Assembly (NCBI GenBank): GCA_965208025.1
Contig: OZ242302.1
Span: 2,294,001 to 2,358,000 of the forward strand
Length of the DNA stretch: 64,000 nt
From: Bin80 sp965208025
GTDB lineage: Bacteria; Bacteroidota; Rhodothermia; Rhodothermales; Bin80
Reading direction: 5' to 3'
A model generated the notes under the pieces. That model did no database searches. It saw only the letters and a program-made list of their open reading frames with translations, and was not told the origin of the DNA. Positions 28,538 to 37,564 of this stretch are shown in pieces (the stretch's first letter is position 1; each line of letters begins with the position of its first letter). The position numbers and the translations under genes are program-made.

Positions 28538-29503
28538 CTAATAGCCCAAAAAATAGCTTGCGGGATCCTGTGGCAGACCATTGTTCCACAGTTCAAAATG
28601 AAGATGTGGCCCCGTAGAATACTCGCCAGAATCCCCACTCACCGCGATGCTCTCCCGAAGGCGGACACGATCTCCTGGACGTTTCAAAAGTCGTTGGTTA
28701 TGTTTGTAAACAGAAACGTATCCATCGGCATGTTGCACTGCAATGGTATGCCCCCCTTCATACGTCCAGTCTGCAAAAATAACGTATCCATCCCCAATAC
28801 AGCGAACGATTGAGCCTTCGCTTGTAGCAATATCAACGGCGTAATGGCCCTCTTCCGCATTAAACCCGCGCGTGAAAATCCCTTGGACGGGAGGTAAAAC
28901 GGGAAGTTGCAGACTAGCCAGATAATTGATTGAGGTTGGTACTTGTGCGGAGGATGAGGGAAGTCCGCTAAGAATCCGAACATTGGAAAGCCCAAGTTGG
29001 AGTGATCCGCTCATCGGAGAAGAACTTTGGAGTGGACTTAAATCAGGGGAGTCCACAAGCGAGGCACCTGATAAACCCGACGGCATGGGAGCAACGGTGA
29101 GGGTAGAGTCAATATCCCCAGACATAAGACGCTGGATATTCGTAAGGTACTGCGTCTGCAAAGCCAGCGAATCAGAGATCTCTTGCAGTCGTATGGAGGT
29201 TAACACGGAATTCTGATGAAGTTCTTGAATATTGAACTGTGGGACGAGACCTCGCGAAAGTCCCAACATGACGAGTCCAATTACCAAACACGTATAGACT
29301 GAAAGTGCTACGAATATGGTTGTACCTATACGAAATTGGCGGGGGAGGAAACGACGGTAGGCTCCCAGTCGGGAACCCCTCCAGATCATTACCTGTGTTT
29401 CCGGCTTGGAATTCCTGAGGAGTTCTCGCCAGAACACTGCGAATTCACGGAGATCCCGAAGGATACGTGAATTCATGAATCGCTTACTGAAAAACAATTT
29501 CAT
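28538..29503 (-). CDS. Membrane-anchored M23 metallopeptidase
   Basis: A peptidoglycan DD-endopeptidase of the LytM/M23 type. One N-terminal membrane helix (IGTTIFVALSVYTCLVIGLV, about residues 50-75) is followed by a Ser/Leu-rich linker and the C-terminal catalytic domain with GHYAVDIAT (H-x-x-x-D zinc ligands) and GPHLHFELW (H-x-H). All zinc ligands are present, so it should be active. The ATG at 29503 (MKLFFSKRF) overlaps the DUF721 gene by 20 bases; 29530 or 29476 are alternatives. Placed between the DUF721 and bactofilin genes. Confidence 0.9.
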   Translation of the reverse strand: MKLFFSKRFMNSRILRDLREFAVFWRELLRNSKPETQVMIWRGSRLGAYRRFLPRQFRIGTTIFVALSVYTCLVIGLVMLGLSRGLVPQFNIQELHQNSVLTSIRLQEISDSLALQTQYLTNIQRLMSGDIDSTLTVAPMPSGLSGASLVDSPDLSPLQSSSPMSGSLQLGLSNVRILSGLPSSSAQVPTSINYLASLQLPVLPPVQGIFTRGFNAEEGHYAVDIATSEGSIVRCIGDGYVIFADWTYEGGHTIAVQHADGYVSVYKHNQRLLKRPGDRVRLRESIAVSGDSGEYSTGPHLHFELWNNGLPQDPASYFLGY

Positions 29504-29783
29504 GAATGATCTTCCTTCCAAGGGTTTCATTTAGGCGGTCACGCCACTGAGCGCGATGCATATGTAGTTCCTGACGCCAAGTTGCTGACGTGAGCTTTAC
29601 GTACAACTTCCCTCTCCGCGTCCATACTTTCTCAGTGACTTTACCAATGCGCGGACCTACTAGATCATGCCAGACCTCAACCGCCTCCGCTTCATTTAAA
29701 CCTGTACGCAGACCCAAATCATCAATCGCACTGTCAATCAGATCGGAAAGTGCAAGCGTTTTAGAACTCCGCTGCGACCTCAT
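29484..29783 (-). CDS. DUF721/DciA-like protein
   Basis: A 99-residue protein of the DUF721 family: EAEAVEVWHDLVGPRIGKVT, then RRGKLYVKLTSATWRQELHM and LNETLGRKIIHEIVF, the beta-alpha-beta K-homology-like fold. DciA members load the replicative helicase DnaB in bacteria without DnaC/DnaI; members in Bacteroidota are usually short like this one. Function here is by family only. First gene of the DUF721-M23-bactofilin-AtpZ run. Confidence 0.8.
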   Translation of the reverse strand: MRSQRSSKTLALSDLIDSAIDDLGLRTGLNEAEAVEVWHDLVGPRIGKVTEKVWTRRGKLYVKLTSATWRQELHMHRAQWRDRLNETLGRKIIHEIVFQ

Positions 29784-29941
29784 AGAGACATACTAAAGTG
29801 ATCCATTGTATAACACTATAAAGGAGCATAGGATGCACTTCGTTTGTAAAAGAACAACATTTGTAACGCATCTCGGCTGCACACTTCCAACCTCTGCCCT
29901 GATTACTCTACTCTATTTTTTTATCACGAACCTTTGATCTT

Positions 29942-29957
29942 TGGCATGAGAATTGCA
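29942..29957 (+). promoter_or_regulatory. Sigma-54-like -24/-12 promoter candidate before the TolC gene
   Basis: TTGGCATGAGAATTGC has GG and GC ten bases apart, matching TGGCACG-N4-TTGC except at the sixth position. It lies about 180 bp upstream of the TolC-like start, in the 355-bp divergent gap. A single by-eye match; no sigma-54 activator gene is visible in the window. Confidence 0.3.
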
Positions 29958-30138
29958 AATGGGATCTGCATAAGGGAGCAGTCGAAATAAAATGAGTAGG
30001 CTCTTGCGATTTGAATCATTGATTTTTCGTAGGCTCTTCTCAAATAATGGTTTGAAGATTCACCCAAGATCATCCTGTTGCGCACTGGCTATGAACATGC
30101 CGAGAATGTTGCCCTACACGTTACTCTGAGGCGTTGAA

Positions 30139-31548
30139 ATGCGACCAATATTTGTGATGGGAATGAAACTATTTTTCGCCGGGGCTTGGTGTCTGATTGT
30201 ACTGTCAGCTACTGCTCAGCCACATCCCGATACGCTTCGGGTTGATCTCAAAACTGTCCTTGAGCAGACTCTTCGGGTCAGCCCAGATATTCGTGCGGCC
30301 TTTTCAAATGTTGCATGGGCTGATGCTCGCTATGATCTTGCACGAAGCAGCCGTATCCTTCCCAATGCTACCGCAATTAGCGCATTTGCCGCGGTTCCAG
30401 GAATTGAAAATCCAAATGATACTCCTGTAGATCAGCTCTACCTTGATCCATTGGTACGAAATGATTACGGTAATCTTCGTCCCTACGCTCAGGCTGAACT
30501 GTCCCTCTTGCAACCCATCTACACCTGGGGAGCTCTTGAAGGAACCATGGAGGCTGTATCCGCTGGAGCCGACCTTGAAAATGCCCGAGCGCAAGAGACA
30601 ATCCTTGAGGCTTCTCTTCGTGCTGCTGAACTTTATTACGGCGTTCTACTCACAGATGAATTATTCCGATTAACGGATCAGGCCGAGGAGATGGTTGCGA
30701 TGGCCATGCGGGAGATTAACCGTCTTCTCGAGGAGGGGAACCCCGAAGTTGATGATGCTGACCGTTATCAAGTACTGATCACTCAACAGGAATATGAGCG
30801 CCGCATCGTTGAAGTTACGCAGCAACGGCAGTCTGCGTATGCGCTCCTCCGACGCCAGTTAATGGTTTCCGACTCTACCCGTATTCTTCCTGTACGTAAC
30901 CGACTTGAACCACTCACGTTTCTCCTGGAGAGTCTGGAGTACTATCAGCAACAAGCCCGTATGAACCGTCCGGAAATTCTTCAGACAAGGGCAGGGCTCG
31001 CCGCCACCGATGCGCTGGTTCGTGTGGCAAAAGCTGACTATTATCCCCAGAGTATTGTGGGGATAGAACTTAGCTCCAGCGGAGCTTCGAATCGATTCCG
31101 CCAGCCCAATCCTTACGTAAGCGATGGATTCAGAAGAACCAGTTTACGGGCGGGGGTTGGGCTTGTCCAAAAACTCAATTTTGGGCAAACTCGTGCACGG
31201 GTTGCGCAGGCCAGAGCCCACAATCGGACTGCCGAGTATCTTGCTGTTGCTGCTGAGCAGTTGATTCTGGCGGAACTTGAACAATCTTGGCGGAATGTGA
31301 TCACTCAAGAGGCAGCCCTCGCTGCGCAGGACAGTTCTCTGGCGCTCAGCAAGGAGTGGCTACGAGTTGAACAGATCAATTTTGACCTTGATCTTGGCGA
31401 CACAGAAAATTTGGTGAAAGCAGTCCAAATGAATTTGACCTTGGAGGTTGGATATTATGAGGCAATTCGCCGCTACAACATGGCAATCCTGAAGCTGCTT
31501 GCAGCGGCAGGCTTGTTGACGCATGAAATGGACGCATTTAATGAATGA
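30139..31548 (+). CDS. TolC-family outer-membrane efflux protein
   Basis: The 469-residue product has a signal peptide (LFFAGAWCLIVLSATAQ; ATG at 30139 or 30163) and the duplicated TolC/OEP layout of long alpha-helical hairpins: LVDLKTVLEQTL-type opening (VDLKTVLEQTLRVSPDIRAA), LSLLQPIYTWGALEGTMEA, a second half with NRPEILQTRAGLAATDAL and VGLVQKLNFGQTRARVAQA, and a final helix with NLVKAVQMNLTLEVGYYEAI. TolC proteins form the outer-membrane exit duct of tripartite efflux or type I secretion. No inner-membrane pump or adaptor gene is adjacent; the following MlaC-like gene starts 4 bp later, so it may serve lipid or toxic-compound transport. Confidence 0.9.
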   Translation: MRPIFVMGMKLFFAGAWCLIVLSATAQPHPDTLRVDLKTVLEQTLRVSPDIRAAFSNVAWADARYDLARSSRILPNATAISAFAAVPGIENPNDTPVDQLYLDPLVRNDYGNLRPYAQAELSLLQPIYTWGALEGTMEAVSAGADLENARAQETILEASLRAAELYYGVLLTDELFRLTDQAEEMVAMAMREINRLLEEGNPEVDDADRYQVLITQQEYERRIVEVTQQRQSAYALLRRQLMVSDSTRILPVRNRLEPLTFLLESLEYYQQQARMNRPEILQTRAGLAATDALVRVAKADYYPQSIVGIELSSSGASNRFRQPNPYVSDGFRRTSLRAGVGLVQKLNFGQTRARVAQARAHNRTAEYLAVAAEQLILAELEQSWRNVITQEAALAAQDSSLALSKEWLRVEQINFDLDLGDTENLVKAVQMNLTLEVGYYEAIRRYNMAILKLLAAAGLLTHEMDAFNE

Positions 31549-31552
31549 CAAT

Positions 31553-32146
31553 ATGATGAATCAGAAAATAATTCTGCTGCTTTGTACCCTCATCCTCTGC
31601 GCACCGATTGCCACAGCTCAAGAAAGTCCAGAGGCCGAAGTCCTTGCACTGATCACTTCTCGTGATACTGAAATCAAGCGGGCCGTCCGCGGCATGGAAG
31701 ATGATCCATCTCTCAGGGAAGTCGCTCGCTCGCTGATCAATGACCAGATTGACTTTGAGGAAATGGGCCGGCTCTCGCTCGGAGAGTATTACGCAGATCT
31801 ATCTACTGACCAGCGTCAGGAATTCACCGAGGTCTTTGCAGGGATTGTGCGATCACAATCCCTAAGTGATCTATCTATCTATGAAGCTCCAGTGACAGTC
31901 AAGTCTGTATCCGTGAATCTCAACTTAGCAACCGTAAATACAAGCGTCGAAATTTCGGGTCAGGATGTAGGGGTGACGTATAAGTTGTATCAAGATGAGT
32001 CCAAATGGTGGCTGTATGACGTCATTATTGACGGGGTCGGCACGGTGGAAGGCTACTCGGTATCATTTCAGACCTTCATACGCAAGCGAGGGTTTGATTC
32101 ATTCATGGAAAGTCTCCGTAAACGTCTGGCTACCGCGGAGAGCTAA
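31553..32146 (+). CDS. MlaC/Ttg2D-like periplasmic phospholipid-binding protein
   Basis: The 197-residue product has a signal peptide (IILLLCTLILCAPIATA) and the MlaC fold: SLREVARSLINDQIDFEEMG, then LSTDQRQEFTEVFAGIV, a beta-sheet part YKLYQDESKWWLYDVIIDGV with the conserved W-x-V/I-Y-D-V, and SYSVSFQTFIRKRGFDS-like end. MlaC carries phospholipids between outer and inner membranes in asymmetry maintenance. Pairing with TolC rather than MlaA/E/F/D is unusual in E. coli terms but occurs elsewhere. Start chosen at the M preceding the signal peptide, just after the TolC stop. Confidence 0.82.
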   Translation: MMNQKIILLLCTLILCAPIATAQESPEAEVLALITSRDTEIKRAVRGMEDDPSLREVARSLINDQIDFEEMGRLSLGEYYADLSTDQRQEFTEVFAGIVRSQSLSDLSIYEAPVTVKSVSVNLNLATVNTSVEISGQDVGVTYKLYQDESKWWLYDVIIDGVGTVEGYSVSFQTFIRKRGFDSFMESLRKRLATAES

Positions 32147-32212
32147 GGTTTCGCGGAGGACCTGATTTGAAGCGTTTCGAGAGAGAGTGATCCGTTGAAA
32201 TTTATGGCGCAC

Positions 32213-33229
32213 CTACTCCATACAGGGTGATATGTCACCCGTGCCTATCCCCAGCACATCCTCGGTCCATTCGTTCCCCTCTGCATCAAACCTATAGGTA
32301 TCGCTGGTGTAGCCAGCAAAGATACCAAGCCCATTCCGAACATTCGTATGAATTTCCACAGATTTCATATAGGTGATATTTGGAACATCAAGGAAAATAT
32401 CATGTAGCGACAGCGTGCGCTCAAATGCAAATAAATCGTTGTTCAGTACCGTGACTATAAGCATCAAATAGGTTCCGACGGATTCTAATCTCATCGACTC
32501 AAATGTGATTTCAAATTCAGTTGTCGTGGATTCAAACAATTGATCAGAAAAGAATGCAGACCCAAATTTATCATCCAATGTAGGAATGGTAGGATCATCA
32601 ACTGCATCGGGAAAGCCTCTGAATGAAGGCGACCGACTACGAAAAGAGATTCGCCTGTAACCCTTTGAAGATGTGGGATCGTCCCTGAATATTCTGGACC
32701 CATCGTCTGAGCAGATTGGTACTACCTGAAACAGCCTAAGACGATAATAATTCGTGCCTGAACGATCGGTCAGCTCAAAACGCAATCTAAAATGATCTGG
32801 ATAAAAGGAATCCACTGGGGCCTCACGTTCCAGAATCAGAAGCTTGCTGGTCAAGGGGGGTGCCCATGATGAAGCTTCTGCCTCAGGAAAGCCGTCTACA
32901 TTTACTTGCACCATGTAGGTGACATCTGGAATCGGTCGATGATCATGTAGTGTCTGATATATTCCATTCCCCAAGTACTCCAGCGAGTCACGAAAATTCC
33001 CTTCTCCAGTGACGATAACCTTGGCATCCTCAACAATCAACCCTGATGGCTCTGTGATATCCCCCAAAGGGACACTCCTTTCTACTTTGACTTTCCATAA
33101 GCTATCTGGCGAAAACTGCGATTCAACTACTAGCTTGGATTGATATCCATTAGGAACATCTAAGTCAACGATAGTCTGGCAACCAGAGAGAGCGATCAAG
33201 AAGAAAAGAAGTCCTATCCGCTCACGCAT
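32213..33229 (-). CDS. DUF4249 lipoprotein, partner of the adjacent TonB receptor
   Basis: A 338-residue lipoprotein: signal with lipobox LFFLIALSGC, then VVESQFSPDSLWKVKVERSV and the beta-rich DUF4249 body (GLIVEDAKVIVTGEG, YMVQVNVDGFPEAEA). DUF4249 proteins occur beside TonB-dependent receptors in Bacteroidota and probably work with them at the outer membrane as a surface lipoprotein, somewhat as SusD does with SusC; the substrate is unknown. It follows the receptor stop by 3 bp on the same strand, so the two form an operon. Confidence 0.85.
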   Translation of the reverse strand: MRERIGLLFFLIALSGCQTIVDLDVPNGYQSKLVVESQFSPDSLWKVKVERSVPLGDITEPSGLIVEDAKVIVTGEGNFRDSLEYLGNGIYQTLHDHRPIPDVTYMVQVNVDGFPEAEASSWAPPLTSKLLILEREAPVDSFYPDHFRLRFELTDRSGTNYYRLRLFQVVPICSDDGSRIFRDDPTSSKGYRRISFRSRSPSFRGFPDAVDDPTIPTLDDKFGSAFFSDQLFESTTTEFEITFESMRLESVGTYLMLIVTVLNNDLFAFERTLSLHDIFLDVPNITYMKSVEIHTNVRNGLGIFAGYTSDTYRFDAEGNEWTEDVLGIGTGDISPCME

Positions 33230-33232
33230 CGC

Positions 33233-35584
33233 CTAAATATCCACTTGCCATGAAAACGCAGGAATGAGCTGCAGGAGGCTCAACTGCTCAAAGCAAATAA
33301 TTGATTGACAGGGGCTATCCGTTTTAGGATATACAAACATAGGATTTTTGCGGTTGTAGGCATTGTAAACTCCAAACGTAAACGTGTGATCTGCCCATGA
33401 GCCATGTTTGATATAATTGAAGCTGATGTCAAGGCGGTGATAGTCTGATGCACGGGCAGCATTCACAGGCCCAGAATCTACGACTAGGTTGTATCTAACT
33501 CTATAACGTCCCACAGGGACCCATACTGGATAACCACTTCCGTAAACCCAAACAGCTGACAATTTTAATGACTTGGAGAGAGGATACTGAACCACAACTG
33601 AAATATCATGACGGCGGTCATACCCGTCAGGGAAGGGGTTCCCCCCGTTCAGAAATTCAAAGTGCCTTGTAGTTCGTGCCAATGTATAGCTCATCCATCC
33701 TGTCAGTCGTCCTCTTTTCTTTTCAGCGAATAGCTCTATTCCACGAGAAGAACCCGTACCTTGCTCAACAATATCTGGCCAACTCAGGAACGCAGCCTGA
33801 TACCTGCCGGCTCCTACTTGGTATTCAAGGAGCCCATTCATGGATTTAAAATACCCCTCTACCGAAACCTGATATTGATTGTCACGAAAACTATTCAGTA
33901 ACCCTACCGCCACCTGATAACCACTCTGAGGTGTAATGCGGTTCATACTTGGAATCCACAAATCCGTAGGAAACGCTGTGCCTCCGCCAGTCAATAAATG
34001 CACATACTGCTTTGACCTCGCGAAAGAAGCCTTCGCTGCCGTTGTCTCCGTAACTCGCAGATTTACCCCCAATCGGGGCTCAATAGAAGCGTATCGTGCA
34101 CCTTGGGAAGCATATCCCGAAAACCGAATTCCAGACAACACTCGCAGTCCGCGGGACAGTTGCATCTCATCTTCGGCATACAAAGCCATCTCCTGAGAGT
34201 CTAACAACCCCGTAGGTGTCTGTAGTAAGTTTATAGGCGACTGACTAGACGTTTCCAGTCGAGTAAAGGTGCTACCAGGATTGAAACGGTGCAAAATACC
34301 CTCAACACCAAAACGTAAATGGTGCTGGGGATTCGGCAGGTATTCAAAATCAATTTTTACAGTCCAATCAAGTATTTCGGAATTCCAAGACTGCTTATAT
34401 TCCGTTGTCTCGCCTTCCTCAGCATCACTAAAACTCGTACCTGAAGAGAAGCGATACTGCATCACGCCGAGGAGAGAATTGACAAACAAACGATCTCCCA
34501 TCAGCCGGTTCCACCGCAGAGAGGCCAGACGGTTCTGCCAACCTAAATCATAATCCGATCGCTCTTGGTCGGCCGCATCAAGGCCAAGGCCAAGATCTGG
34601 CCTGTGATCATAGGAAAATCTATCCTGACCGGCATAAGCACTCAGATAGATTCGATCATTATCCGATAAAATATAGTTGGCCTTAAAGTTCAGATCATAA
34701 AACCCCGCATGATATCGGTGCTCAGATGTCTGTTGAAAGGGGCGCAATAACTGATCAATGTAGGTCCGCCGGCCAGCAATAAGAAATGAACCGCGGTTTT
34801 TCACGATAGGCCCTTCCAGCATTGCACGAGAGGAAACAAGACCAATCGCCCCCTCAGCGGCGAAATGCTTCATATTGCCTTCCTTCATCGTATAATTGAC
34901 TACTGACGAAAGACGTCCTCCATAACGCGCAGGAAACCCTCCTTTGATTAACTCAACACGCTTCATTGCAGACGAATTAAACACACTGAAAAACCCAAAT
35001 AAATGATTGGGATTGTAAAGGGGGAGTCCGTCCAATAAAATGAGATTTTGGCCTGCTCGTCCTCCCCGCACATAGATCCCGCTACTGCCTTCAACGCCTG
35101 ACTGAACACTGGGCAGTAATTGTAGTGTCTTCTGAATGTCAATTTCTCCTAAAACGACGGGCAGAGTCTCAATTTCCTCAATGGAGATCTCATGGCGACT
35201 CATCTGGACATTCTCTAATTCGTTCTCTCTTTCGGCGATGACTTCAATATCCCCGATTCTCAGAACCCGAGGGGTAAGGGTAAAGGTTAGTGTGGTATCT
35301 CTTTCAAGTTCTATACAAGTTGAAACTGGCTCATATCCGACATGTGAAACCATAAGTGTGAGCGTTCCTGACTCAACGGTAAGGCTGTAGAATCCATACT
35401 GATTCGTTGTAGATCCAATCTGTAATGCAGGAACATAGATACTCACGCCATACAGCCGCTCTCCACTGGCGATGTCCTCGGCATATCCGCTGACCGTCAA
35501 GGACTGAGCAGTTATTGAAACCAACGAGATAGCCCATAAAAGTCCCACCAACAGTCCCCTATTCAGCCATCTGAATAACGACAT
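33233..35584 (-). CDS. TonB-dependent receptor with carboxypeptidase-like regulatory domain
   Basis: About 783 residues from the ATG at 35584 (MSLFRWLNRG); another ATG lies five codons upstream. A signal peptide (LLVGLLWAISLVSITAQ) is followed by a CarboxypepD_reg-like domain (VSGYAEDIASGERLYGVSIY, TLMVSHVGYEP) and a plug with GEIDIQKTLQLLPSVQSGVE, GIYVRGGRAGQNLILLDGLP and VELIKGGFPARYGGRLSSVV. The rest is the barrel. The YVRGGRAGQNLILLDG pattern with DUF4249 downstream is a common Bacteroidota receptor type. Upstream is the broken outer-membrane protein gene with ISL3 copy B. Confidence 0.9.
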   Translation of the reverse strand: MSLFRWLNRGLLVGLLWAISLVSITAQSLTVSGYAEDIASGERLYGVSIYVPALQIGSTTNQYGFYSLTVESGTLTLMVSHVGYEPVSTCIELERDTTLTFTLTPRVLRIGDIEVIAERENELENVQMSRHEISIEEIETLPVVLGEIDIQKTLQLLPSVQSGVEGSSGIYVRGGRAGQNLILLDGLPLYNPNHLFGFFSVFNSSAMKRVELIKGGFPARYGGRLSSVVNYTMKEGNMKHFAAEGAIGLVSSRAMLEGPIVKNRGSFLIAGRRTYIDQLLRPFQQTSEHRYHAGFYDLNFKANYILSDNDRIYLSAYAGQDRFSYDHRPDLGLGLDAADQERSDYDLGWQNRLASLRWNRLMGDRLFVNSLLGVMQYRFSSGTSFSDAEEGETTEYKQSWNSEILDWTVKIDFEYLPNPQHHLRFGVEGILHRFNPGSTFTRLETSSQSPINLLQTPTGLLDSQEMALYAEDEMQLSRGLRVLSGIRFSGYASQGARYASIEPRLGVNLRVTETTAAKASFARSKQYVHLLTGGGTAFPTDLWIPSMNRITPQSGYQVAVGLLNSFRDNQYQVSVEGYFKSMNGLLEYQVGAGRYQAAFLSWPDIVEQGTGSSRGIELFAEKKRGRLTGWMSYTLARTTRHFEFLNGGNPFPDGYDRRHDISVVVQYPLSKSLKLSAVWVYGSGYPVWVPVGRYRVRYNLVVDSGPVNAARASDYHRLDISFNYIKHGSWADHTFTFGVYNAYNRKNPMFVYPKTDSPCQSIICFEQLSLLQLIPAFSWQVDI

Positions 35585-35814
35585 TCTTCTTTGCAACAAT
35601 AAAGTGGACGACCATTTGGAAACGAGTCAAGATGCTCACTTCGTATTTTTTCAGCACAATTAGAAAAAGATATGCAATCCCACGCCCCGCGCTGGGACTG
35701 TACCAAGACTCCCAGCATCATCAATGGATAGACCAATGTCAAGAGTCAAGGATAGGCCTTTGGAGGAAGACTTTCTACCAGTTCGGAGTTCTGCACTACC
35801 ACCTCCCGTGAAAT

Positions 35815-37096
35815 GGTTCTACCACAATTTGTGTGGAATGAGTATATTTCGGCGAACTAAACCTACTCAATTTCATGTCAAATTTCATAGATTTATTTAT
35901 GCGCTACACTCTGGATCTCACTCCTGAGTGGCAGCTTGACCGAATCACTTTGGATCCAACGTCTCACCGGATTGATGTATATCTTCGCCATTCGGGAGAG
36001 AATCTTGTTTGTCCAGAAACGGGGGAATCTGGGACGTTGTATGACCACCGCAAGGAGCGTTCGTGGCGTCATATTGACTGGTGTCAATCCAAGAGTTATA
36101 TCCACTGTCGTATCCCTCGGGTCAAGTCTTCAAAGGGAATCAAGACGATTAAGCTTCCTTGGGCAGATTCATCCAGTCGTGTAACCTATGCCTTTGAGCG
36201 CGCTGCGATTGATCTGTTGAAAGCAACCAAAAATCAAACCAGCACCGCCAAGCTTCTACGGTGTGGATTTAACCAACTGAATCGGATCATGCATCGTAGT
36301 GTAGAGCGCGGATTAGCACGTAGGGATCTGGGAGAGATCCCCCATATCGGTGTGGATGAGAAAGCACTCAAACGGGGGCATGTCTATGGGACCGTGGTAA
36401 CAGATTCCACACGGGGGATTGTCCTTGATGTGGGGGAGGGAAAGACCAAAGAAGGCGCTATAGTGCTGTTTGAGCGTGTGTTTGAGGGAATGAAGGAGAA
36501 GGTCGTAACGGTGACGACGGACATGTTAAAGGCGTTTATTCGCGCCGTTGAACGAGTCTTTCCGAACGCAACCTTGATTCATGATCGGTTTCATCTGATT
36601 CAGGATCTGAACAAAGCAATCAATCAGGTGCGCAGACGGGAAGTGAAGAGCCATCCCGAGTTGAAAGGGACGCGTTATGTGCTTTTGAAGAACGAAAAGA
36701 ACCGTACGGCCAAGCAAGACGAGATCTTCAAAGTCGTTCAAGAAGCCAACTTGGAAGTCAGTCACGCCTGGCGGGTACGCGAAGAGTTTAAAGGGATCTT
36801 TGAGTGTAGTTCCTTCGCCGAAGCAAAGAGGTATTTTGATCTCTGGCTAAAGAGTGTTGAGCAGATGGGCGTCAGGGAAGTCACCAAGGTGGGGGAAAGG
36901 TTTCAGCGACATTTTGATGGCGTCTGTAATGCACTTTCCCACTCACAATCCAACGCCAAGGCAGAACGCATTAACGGCAAAATTCAAGAAATCAAAACGG
37001 TCGGGAGAGGATACCGAACGTTTGAAAAATTCAGAAGTGCGATTCTATTCTTCTGTGGAGGCTTAGACCTCTATCCACAAGGTTCGGGGTAGAACC
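35815..37096 (+). mobile_element. ISL3-family insertion sequence, copy B (1,282 bp)
   Basis: Same length and ends as copy A (inverted repeat core GGTTCTACC), flanked by a perfect 8-bp duplication cgtgaaat at 35807-35814 and 37097-37104. It is inverted relative to copy A and interrupts an outer-membrane protein gene. The clean duplication and intact transposase mean a recent insertion. Confidence 0.96.
35875..37092 (+). CDS. ISL3-family transposase (copy B)
   Basis: 405 residues, identical in translation to the copy A protein, with the same DDE-region motifs (GVDEKALKRGH, IHDRFHLIQDLNKA, NAKAERINGKIQEIK). The gene starts 60 bp inside the left terminal repeat and its stop is four bases from the right end. 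Presumed functional. Confidence 0.95.
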   Translation: MSNFIDLFMRYTLDLTPEWQLDRITLDPTSHRIDVYLRHSGENLVCPETGESGTLYDHRKERSWRHIDWCQSKSYIHCRIPRVKSSKGIKTIKLPWADSSSRVTYAFERAAIDLLKATKNQTSTAKLLRCGFNQLNRIMHRSVERGLARRDLGEIPHIGVDEKALKRGHVYGTVVTDSTRGIVLDVGEGKTKEGAIVLFERVFEGMKEKVVTVTTDMLKAFIRAVERVFPNATLIHDRFHLIQDLNKAINQVRRREVKSHPELKGTRYVLLKNEKNRTAKQDEIFKVVQEANLEVSHAWRVREEFKGIFECSSFAEAKRYFDLWLKSVEQMGVREVTKVGERFQRHFDGVCNALSHSQSNAKAERINGKIQEIKTVGRGYRTFEKFRSAILFFCGGLDLYPQGSG

Positions 37097-37564
37097 CGTG
37101 AAATGATACCGAATTGACGAAGATGATTCTGGATCTTGCATGGAATTTTCGTACCCGCCAAGCTGTCCGAACACTTTGAACCTGATCCTCTTCCATTCAT
37201 GAAGACTGTGGTTATATCGAATCGCTACTCCTAACTGTTCCAGCCGCACCCCTCGCATAGGGTCAGGACTACTGCTGAACTTCCCGCCACCCATTACCTG
37301 AAAATTCTTGAAACGTACGCTTAATCCGCTACCATTTGACCCTGAAAGTGCCACCAGCCCCACCCCAACACTAGACTGTGCGTACATGGGCTGAACACAG
37401 AGGGTTGAAGCCGCAATCACAGAGAAAATCAGGAAGACGGTAAACCGTTTTTTGAAAATTTCAGAGACGACACTTTCTTGATGAGTCATAATTTTCAAGT
37501 TACAGTCTGAAAATTTTCTTTGTTTCGGACAAATTTATTGTCATTTGTGAATCAGTTAGTAGAA

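Larger units (their letters stand above)
35660..37498 (-). pseudogene. Small outer-membrane beta-barrel protein gene split by ISL3 copy B
   Basis: The minus strand from 37498 (or the ATG at 37486) reads a signal peptide (VFLIFSVIAASTLCVQ) and short beta-strands (VGVGLVALSGSNGSGLSVRF, LGVAIRYNH, IRFKVFGQLGGYENS) up to IRYHFTG, where it enters the IS. Removing the element and one copy of the 8-bp duplication restores the frame: TGGGSAELRTGRKSSS, then LSLTLDIGLSIDD, ending GVGLHIFF and TAA at 35662-35660. The rebuilt protein is 182 residues and ends in Phe, as outer-membrane barrels do. No named family was recognised. The present product would be a truncated fusion with IS sequence. Confidence 0.85.
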
